A stretch of 64,000 nt of DNA from contig NZ_JQLY01000001.1 in the NCBI RefSeq assembly GCF_000744455.1, positions 744,001 through 808,000 on the forward strand, given 5' to 3'. This document shows positions 58,568 to 64,000 of the stretch, in pieces. The notes beneath the pieces were generated by a model, which had not been told where the DNA came from, ran no database searches, and worked only from the letters and a program-made list of their open reading frames with translations. Each line of letters opens with the position of its first letter. Positions within the stretch are counted from its first letter, which is position 1. This stretch comes from Methanobacterium sp. SMA-27. GTDB taxonomy: Archaea; Methanobacteriota; Methanobacteria; Methanobacteriales; Methanobacteriaceae. Both the position numbers and the translations under genes were made by a program.

Positions 58568-59662
58568 TTAGGCTGGTATGAAAGGGTTACCTCCCACATT
58601 GTTTGGTCTATTATCTCCCATTAGACCTACAGTTATATCATCTAAATAAGCCCTACCTCCATTATATATTCCTCCACCATCGCGTGCCATGTTATTGATG
58701 ATTGTTGACCCATATACAGTTAATAAGTTCGTATTATAGATCCCAGCGCCTATGGGGGCAGTATTATTTCTAATTGTTGAATCTTCAACAGTTAATTCAC
58801 CATTATTACAAATTCCTCCACCATCATATTGGTCTGCGTGGTTATTGTTGATTGTTGAGTTTTCTATGGTGCAATGTTCATAATTACAAATTCCTCCACC
58901 ATTATATTTTGCAATGTTGTTTGTGATTGTTACTCCTCTTATGGTTACTGTGCCATGAACATTACCAATTCCCCCACCATTTAATTCTGTTGAGGTGTTG
59001 TTGGTGATTGTTGAGTTTTCTATGGTTAACGTGCAATGTTCATAATTACAAATTCCTCCACCATTATATTTTGCAGTGTTGTTTGTGATTGTTACTCCTC
59101 TTATGGTTACTGTGCCATCATTATAGATTCCGCCACCAAGACGTGATGAACTGTTGGTGATTGTTGAGTTTTCTAGAGTTAATATGCCATCATTATATAT
59201 TCCCCCACCATTAACTTCCAACCTATCATCCCACAGGCCCTTCTCGTTTTTTAAGGTTAAATTGACAATTGTAACCCTAACCCCTGAGATGTATATACAA
59301 CTATTCCCTGTTTGTCCGTCGATTAGGGTGTTGTTTTGATTATCCCCAATTAATGTGATGTTTTTATTGATTCGAAGATTAGTATTGTATATTCCAGGCC
59401 CTAATCTTATAGTATCACCGGAATTTGCAATTTCAAGAGCGACTTCGATGTTTCTTTTTGGTGTTTCTGGTGTGAGTCCATCATTTCTATCTGTACCATT
59501 TTTAGCAACATATATTGTTCTGGTATTATCTGTATCATTGTTGTTTTCACCAATATTCACATTATCATGTTGTGCTATGTTTATGGCATAGATTCCAGGA
59601 AAGCTTCCCAAAATCATTAAAACCATCAAGAATATGTGTAGTTTAAAATATTTTCTCATCAT
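58568..59662 (-). CDS. Right-handed beta-helix surface protein (adhesin-like)
   Basis: This 364-residue secreted protein has a signal peptide (MMRKYFKLHIFLMVLMILG) and from about residue 45 a pectate-lyase-like segment (IYVAKNGTDRNDGLTPETPK, then GDTIRLGPGIYN). A series of GGGIYN/GGGICN repeats with TIENSTI and TIRGVTITNN follows (about 145-330), which is the right-handed beta-helix pattern of archaeal adhesin-like proteins. ATG 59662 with AGGAGGTG is preferred over GTG 59671. There is no C-terminal anchor. It probably binds surfaces or other cells. Confidence 0.88.
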   Translation of the reverse strand: MMRKYFKLHIFLMVLMILGSFPGIYAINIAQHDNVNIGENNNDTDNTRTIYVAKNGTDRNDGLTPETPKRNIEVALEIANSGDTIRLGPGIYNTNLRINKNITLIGDNQNNTLIDGQTGNSCIYISGVRVTIVNLTLKNEKGLWDDRLEVNGGGIYNDGILTLENSTITNSSSRLGGGIYNDGTVTIRGVTITNNTAKYNGGGICNYEHCTLTIENSTITNNTSTELNGGGIGNVHGTVTIRGVTITNNIAKYNGGGICNYEHCTIENSTINNNHADQYDGGGICNNGELTVEDSTIRNNTAPIGAGIYNTNLLTVYGSTIINNMARDGGGIYNGGRAYLDDITVGLMGDNRPNNVGGNPFIPA

Positions 59663-59791
59663 TAAAAACACCTCCTACCTCAATAAATTATTTTTATTTA
59701 TACATTCTCTCTTTTTTTACTCCTTTTTAAATAAGTACAGAGTTTTAAATAATAACAAAGTGGGGGATAGAATCATATTTTTTTCTTTTTT

Positions 59792-60952
59792 TTATCCCCA
59801 TTTCTCTAAATGTGCTCTTTCGTTGTCATATTCGGTTTTTAAATTGTACGAGTAATAACTTAAGGCTCCGCCGGTCGCCACTATGGCTATTCCTACTCCT
59901 ATTAATAGTGATGGTGTTAAGTATTTTTTCAATCCTGGCTCGTTTTCAACTTTTTGTTTAAAAGACCCATATCTAAGCACAGGTATGTTCGCTTCTCCGT
60001 TTTTCCCAACTTCTTCTCCACCTTCTTCTACATCTTTTCCTTCATATTCCGAAATTGTTATTTTCTTTATTTTTGTTTTACAAGCTCCACGAATTTGAAT
60101 CAAGCCATTAACTATCAGACTAACACCAGAACCTATTGCCACACCGCATGCACTTATACCTGCAACATACCAATTACTATGCGTGATAAGATCGTTTCTT
60201 TGTATTCCATATATTGAAGTTAGTATATCCTCTCTATCAGGCTCTGGAGGGACAATAATTATATTTAAATTCCCATCGGCTGAATGATAATTCTTAAATA
60301 CATCAGCACTATATTTTATATCTTTTTGTGAAGTTTTTATAGATATTTCATTGTAATTGATGTTTATAAGCTCTGCATACACCAAATAACCACAATCTTT
60401 TATGGGCACAATCACTGTACTCTTATCCAAAGTGGGATTATTTCCATCCACTCCATTCACCGCATCTGATAGAGCTGTGTAGTTGGTGGTTGTGTTGTTT
60501 ACTAAAATGTCTTCCTTTTTTAATTCCGTTTTTATGTCTTTCATGCTGGTTGTAGCTTCACTAGCTGTAGCACTCACATGAGTAGCACCTACATTAGTAG
60601 CGCTCAGAGGCGTGTTTTGAGTGTTTGTGGGGTTTGTGTTATATTTATATTCACTGAGTTCTTTGTTTATGTAGTCCATATATGCTTGTAGTTGATATAA
60701 GACGCTTTCTCCTTTGATTTGTATTCTGTCTTGGTGTGTTTCTACGTATGTTTCTTGTTCAAGTGTTAATTCAGTGTCTTCTTGTCCACCCATTACATCC
60801 AAAGATAGTTCTACACCTTTAATCCATACATCCCAATCAGATATATCTCCATTAGTGTTTGTTTCTCCGTTTTGTATGGCTGTTGCAGGTGTTATGCTGC
60901 ATACAAGGATGATTATGAGGGATAGTAGGATTCCTTGTTTTGATTTATTCAT
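59792..60952 (-). CDS. Secreted or membrane-bound surface protein, 386 residues
   Basis: The protein starts with a signal peptide (MNKSKQGILLSLIIILVCS ... TPATA) nearly identical in style to that of 60959, followed by a long hydrophilic part and two C-terminal hydrophobic segments (WYVAGISACGVAIGSGVSLI at about 265-285 and LLIGVGIAIVATGGALSYY at about 350-368), probably membrane helices. Its stretch TPLSATNVGATHVSATASEA is Ala/Thr-rich. No catalytic motif is seen. It starts six bases after the stop of 60959, so they form one operon. Function unknown. Confidence 0.75.
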   Translation of the reverse strand: MNKSKQGILLSLIIILVCSITPATAIQNGETNTNGDISDWDVWIKGVELSLDVMGGQEDTELTLEQETYVETHQDRIQIKGESVLYQLQAYMDYINKELSEYKYNTNPTNTQNTPLSATNVGATHVSATASEATTSMKDIKTELKKEDILVNNTTTNYTALSDAVNGVDGNNPTLDKSTVIVPIKDCGYLVYAELININYNEISIKTSQKDIKYSADVFKNYHSADGNLNIIIVPPEPDREDILTSIYGIQRNDLITHSNWYVAGISACGVAIGSGVSLIVNGLIQIRGACKTKIKKITISEYEGKDVEEGGEEVGKNGEANIPVLRYGSFKQKVENEPGLKKYLTPSLLIGVGIAIVATGGALSYYSYNLKTEYDNERAHLEKWG

Positions 60953-60958
60953 AAGATA

Positions 60959-62392
60959 TCAAGCCTCCTTGGGTATTGGAAATACAGGTATGGGATCTAT
61001 ATGAATATTTACAGTCATATGACCTAGTGTCCCATCTTTGCCTCTAAATTCGAATTCAAAACTGTCTTCACCGGTATATCCTTCGTATGGTCCGTATAGG
61101 AATTGTAAACCTGGTCCGGGTAATAAGTCACTGTGTTCTGGATTTTTCACCAACATAAATGGAAGTTCTTTCCAATCACTAAGTGGCGGGTGTTTTACAA
61201 CAAATATTCCATCAAAAGTAGTAATATTCATAATATATGGTATTCTTGGCTCTATTTGAGTGTAAGTATTTAGATCACATTTATTAGCATTAGCTGAATC
61301 ATATAATTGATCAGACTTATCATCCAAACTATGAACTGTCTTATCTATCGTTGGGATTATAATTGTGTCTATTAAAGTAGAATAACCTATAATAACCGTT
61401 CCAAAAGCTATCATTCCTGCACCAAACGGAGCGAATGGAGTTATCAGTAAACCAAATCCAATTGCTATTATGGTTCCTCCAATGGGATAAAGATAATTAG
61501 ATGTTTTACTTAGTTTACCACTAACCTTTTCTAATCTTTGGTCTTTGTTTTGTAGTTCTTGGGCCGTCTCTTTGGTTTTGTCTATGTCTTCTTGTTGTAC
61601 TTCCACTGTATTTTGAAGTGTGGCTCCTGTATCTACTTCATTTCTAGTGTATACTTGTATACATTTATTTATACTTGGTACTTCAATTAATTTATCACCA
61701 GAACCTTTTAAGACAAGCATTGGCACATCAATAGGTATGTTACCTAAAAGTCCTTCGGTATTATTCTTTATATCTTGGACAACAAGGTATCGAGGATATT
61801 TTCCTTGGCTTAAATACTGGACAATATCACCCTTTTTTAATTCACTAGCATCAACATCCTTTACTGTAAAATTAGTGCCCAAGCGTTTAGTTAATTCCTG
61901 AGCCATGATGCTAGCATCTTCCTCACACTCTGGATTGCCTACATTATTAATATAAGAATCACCATCAACCTCAAAACTTGATCCTAGGCTCTCTACTTGA
62001 TCATTTAACTTATTTGTTAGATTCTCTAAGTTTTGAGCTTTAGTTTTGATGTCTTTAGCTATTGGTTCTATTTCTTTTGCTTTATTAAGAAGCTTGAAAA
62101 TCCTCCATTTAGGAATATTGTTAAATTCATCAATTTTTACAGTCAATTTATCTGAATCATTATTTATTTCTTCATTTAATCGATCTATTTGGTATTGATA
62201 AAATTCTGTCTCGTTGATATTTGCAACAGTATTGTTGTTTCCTGTCCATTCATTTAGGAAGTCGGTTAACCAGAGAGTACTATTGTTTCCATTTGCCTCT
62301 CCCATTTGTGTTGCGCATGCAGGGGTTATACTCACAATCAAGATGATTACTAAAAATATTACTAATTTTCCTTTTTTATTATTTAAAATCAT
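60959..62392 (-). CDS. Surface protein with GDIVQ domain and Ig/cadherin-like end
   Basis: This 477-residue protein has a signal peptide (LVIFLVIILIVSITPACA), a coiled coil (about 75-145) and a domain with CEEDASIMAQEL and SELKKGDIVQYLSQGKYPRY (about 160-215), which resembles C39-like cysteine-peptidase regions of Methanobacterium surface proteins and the GDIVQ piece of 15804. Two membrane segments follow (about 300-345), then a C-terminal Ig/cadherin-like module (GYTGEDSFEFEFRGKDGTLG). It heads a two-gene operon with 59792. Peptidase activity is uncertain; only one candidate Cys is visible. Confidence 0.78.
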   Translation of the reverse strand: MILNNKKGKLVIFLVIILIVSITPACATQMGEANGNNSTLWLTDFLNEWTGNNNTVANINETEFYQYQIDRLNEEINNDSDKLTVKIDEFNNIPKWRIFKLLNKAKEIEPIAKDIKTKAQNLENLTNKLNDQVESLGSSFEVDGDSYINNVGNPECEEDASIMAQELTKRLGTNFTVKDVDASELKKGDIVQYLSQGKYPRYLVVQDIKNNTEGLLGNIPIDVPMLVLKGSGDKLIEVPSINKCIQVYTRNEVDTGATLQNTVEVQQEDIDKTKETAQELQNKDQRLEKVSGKLSKTSNYLYPIGGTIIAIGFGLLITPFAPFGAGMIAFGTVIIGYSTLIDTIIIPTIDKTVHSLDDKSDQLYDSANANKCDLNTYTQIEPRIPYIMNITTFDGIFVVKHPPLSDWKELPFMLVKNPEHSDLLPGPGLQFLYGPYEGYTGEDSFEFEFRGKDGTLGHMTVNIHIDPIPVFPIPKEA

Positions 62393-62590
62393 TATAAAAG
62401 AACTCCTTATAACTAAAATTATATTAGTTAATGTATAACTTTAATTTAAAATGTAAAAGTTTTAATATAAAAAGTTACCTAAATAGAATTGAAAAAGTAA
62501 TAATTAAATTGTATATAAATTTTTACTACTTGATTGAATATAATCTAAAAATAAAGTTAAAATGATGGAATAAAGCAAATAATTCAGATA

Positions 62591-62741
62591 AAAAAGTTAA
62601 AGCTGCAATTAAACAGTTAAAAAAGTTAAAGCTGCAATAATCACAGTTGGAATGCAAACTACAGGAGCACCTATAGCATCATTGGCCTTAGCCGTTCTCA
62701 GTATATTAGGAGGATAAGTAGGAGCTGGGAAAAACCAATAA
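62591..62741 (+). pseudogene. Fragment of an adhesin-like C-terminal anchor
   Basis: AAAAAGTTAAAGCTGCAAT is present twice (62591-62609 and 62620-62638, 29-bp period). The frame then reads VGMQTTGAPIASLALAVLSI, closely like the MQ-x-TG-P(I/L)-x-hydrophobic C-terminal anchor of Methanobacterium surface proteins, but a TAA at 62715 interrupts it before VGAGKNQ. It lacks an upstream coding part. It is a leftover of a lost surface protein. The rest of the spacer 62393-63038 holds no gene. Confidence 0.6.
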
Positions 62742-63038
62742 AGTTTATTTAATTCATTTTCCCCATTTTTTTATTTTTCTTTAAACCAATCATAGAAATC
62801 TAGGAAATAATGATGTAGAATTTTTTTTTAAATCTTCTGCAGGTCATGGCGCACCTCATGAGCAATATTAAATTATCCACAAATTATTGTATTTTCTTCA
62901 GATTCCTTTTCAATCGATTTAAGAAAAATATTTATTATAAATTTGCATATTTTATGAAAAATAATATTGTTATTGGAAAATTAATTAAAATTTAGAGATC
63001 ATAATATAAGATGATAAGAAAAAAGGGGTTGATAATGT

Positions 63039-63332
63039 ATGGATAAATTTGAGCAATTAATTCACGATGTAATGGAACTATCAGAAAGTGATAGAAATAA
63101 AAAAATAGAGGAATATAAAGGCTCATGTATATGTCCAACATGTCCAACATGGAATAAATGTGCAGAAGATGCTAATGAAAAGCTATTCTGTGTAACTGGG
63201 AAAAGTGGAGATTGTATCAAAGAATTAAAGGGCTGTATGTGTCCTACATGTCCATTGGCCATATCTCTTGATGTGGGAAAAACATACAATTCTTACTGTT
63301 TAAATGGCAGTGAAATGGAACAAAGAGGATAA
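63039..63332 (+). CDS. DUF2769-family Cys-rich protein, copy 2
   Basis: This 97-residue protein is collinear with copy 1 at 52322: same length and the same CICPTCPTWNKCAEDANEKL, FCVTGKSGDC and CMCPTCPLA Cys motifs, and the same end GSEMEQRG. GGGGTTGAT precedes the ATG. Both copies precede poly-A-rich DNA, and this one is convergent with cupredoxin copy 3. The roles are unknown. Confidence 0.9.
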   Translation: MDKFEQLIHDVMELSESDRNKKIEEYKGSCICPTCPTWNKCAEDANEKLFCVTGKSGDCIKELKGCMCPTCPLAISLDVGKTYNSYCLNGSEMEQRG

Positions 63333-63368
63333 AAAAAAACTTTAAAATCGATTTATAAAAAATTATTA

Positions 63369-63397
63369 TTTAGGTTTGCAAGATTAGCAAACCTAAA
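63369..63397. terminator. Bidirectional hairpin between convergent genes
   Basis: TTTAGGTTTGC-AAGATTA-GCAAACCTAAA is a perfect 11-bp stem located between the stops of DUF2769 copy 2 (63332) and cupredoxin copy 3 (63417), followed by a T-rich run. Its AAGATT loop is shared with the hairpin at 46331 next to cupredoxin copy 2. Confidence 0.6.
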
Positions 63398-63416
63398 AAA
63401 TTTCTATTTTTTTTAT

Positions 63417-63809
63417 TTAATAACCAATTCCAGATCCACCAGATGTACTATTTGAACTACCAGTACTTGATGGTGCATTTGTCGAAACAACTATGGTACC
63501 GGTCATGGATGGATGGATCGCACAATGATATGGGAAACTTCCAGTCTGATTGAAAGTATAGTTATAACTCATTCCATTAGTTAAATTACCACTGTTAAAC
63601 AAGCCAGTATCACTCACTACATCGTGTGTTACTGAATCTTTATTAATCCAAGTAACTGTAGTTCCAACTTTAACATTCAATGTTGATGGATTAAAAGCCA
63701 TATTTTGTATTGTTACTGTATTACCTGAGGTTTGATTTGATGTACACCCCGAAACTGCAACAATACCTAAAACCAAGAAAACCCCAACAAATATTAAATT
63801 TCTATCCAT
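63417..63809 (-). CDS. Cupredoxin-domain lipoprotein, copy 3
   Basis: The 130-residue precursor has a lipoprotein signal (VFLVLGIVAVSGCTSNQ) and a cupredoxin domain with ligands His (VTHDVVSD), then Cys, His and Met (YHCAIHPSM). It is most like copy 2 (46382): shared NVKVGTTVTWINKDS and TSTGSSNSTS-type ends. The ATG at 63809 follows AGGGGGAGAT. As with the other copies, a surface copper or electron-transfer role is likely. Convergent with DUF2769 copy 2. Confidence 0.92.
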   Translation of the reverse strand: MDRNLIFVGVFLVLGIVAVSGCTSNQTSGNTVTIQNMAFNPSTLNVKVGTTVTWINKDSVTHDVVSDTGLFNSGNLTNGMSYNYTFNQTGSFPYHCAIHPSMTGTIVVSTNAPSSTGSSNSTSGGSGIGY

Positions 63810-64000
63810 CTTAAAAATCTCCCCCTAAATTTTATAACGAAATATACAACTTCTTTCAGTATATATTATCTTATTACACCTAATTAATAAATTTAATTAA
63901 AATTTATTTCTATTAATTTCTTTAATTTCTTTAATTTGTCAGATGTAAATAATAAAAAAAAATAAGAATTAAAAAAAATATTTAGTATTAAAAATATGCA

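Overview
The window looks like chromosomal DNA of a mesophilic methanogenic archaeon of the order Methanobacteriales, most likely Methanobacterium or a close relative. The evidence is a family B DNA polymerase large subunit that ends just after motif C (the split PolB1/PolB2 arrangement of this order), an archaeal transcription factor E, several UbiA-type and geranylgeranyl-reductase-type lipid enzymes, HisKA_2 sensor kinases rich in PAS domains, a secreted transglutaminase-like protein resembling pseudomurein endopeptidases, very AT-rich intergenic DNA, and GGTG/GGAGG ribosome binding sites. Species assignment is inference.

Layout. 0-4 kb: a TetR regulator, two related glycine-rich membrane proteins, a 29-residue membrane peptide, a B12-binding radical SAM enzyme and a 54-residue hendecad-repeat protein. 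4.5-14 kb: four sensor histidine kinases (one with an N-terminal receiver domain), interrupted by an alpha/beta hydrolase-fold protein that lacks the nucleophilic serine. 14-19.4 kb: small envelope proteins, a secreted transglutaminase-like protein, a PRC-barrel protein and a secreted seven-repeat beta-propeller. 19.9-24.6 kb: nitroreductase, GbsR/MarR-like regulator, metallo-beta-lactamase-fold protein, an Fpg-like glycosylase with altered catalytic residues, a frameshifted flavoprotein, TetR-type operators and a rubredoxin. 24.7-33 kb: UbiA copy 1, a divergent PolB1, a pair of related unknown genes beside it, HEAT-repeat, VOC, GNAT and SulP proteins and a small zinc ribbon. 33-39.9 kb: TetR regulator with a palindrome beside a membrane protein gene, a rubredoxin/TPP-enzyme locus broken by two single-base shifts, a GAF protein and an intact IS200/IS605-type tnpB element. 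40-47 kb: cupredoxin lipoproteins, UbiA copies 2 and 3, an XRE regulator pair, a broken PIG-L deacetylase, a geranylgeranyl reductase-like flavoprotein, and a 225-bp element that keeps both ends of the tnpB transposon without the gene. 47-57 kb: small soluble proteins, a cupin, a frameshifted isoprenylcysteine methyltransferase-like gene, TFE, a DUF2769 protein, a MacB-type ABC exporter and a winged-helix/membrane gene pair. 57-64 kb: tRNA-Leu(CAA), three large secreted or surface proteins on the minus strand, a fragment of an adhesin-like C terminus, a second DUF2769 gene and a third cupredoxin lipoprotein.

Together this reads as an accessory, fast-changing region concerned with sensing, the cell envelope, redox and oxygen stress, and lipid modification. 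At least five genes are interrupted by single-base shifts and several gene fragments are present, so either decay is active or the assembly has homopolymer errors; raw reads would decide. The most unusual signals are the tnpB-less element that preserves a folded omega-RNA-like right end with structure-conserving changes, the PolB1 with substituted Exo I and motif B residues next to two uncharacterised related genes, the rubredoxin-TPP enzyme fusion remnant, and a UbiA gene whose expected start codon is ATA.
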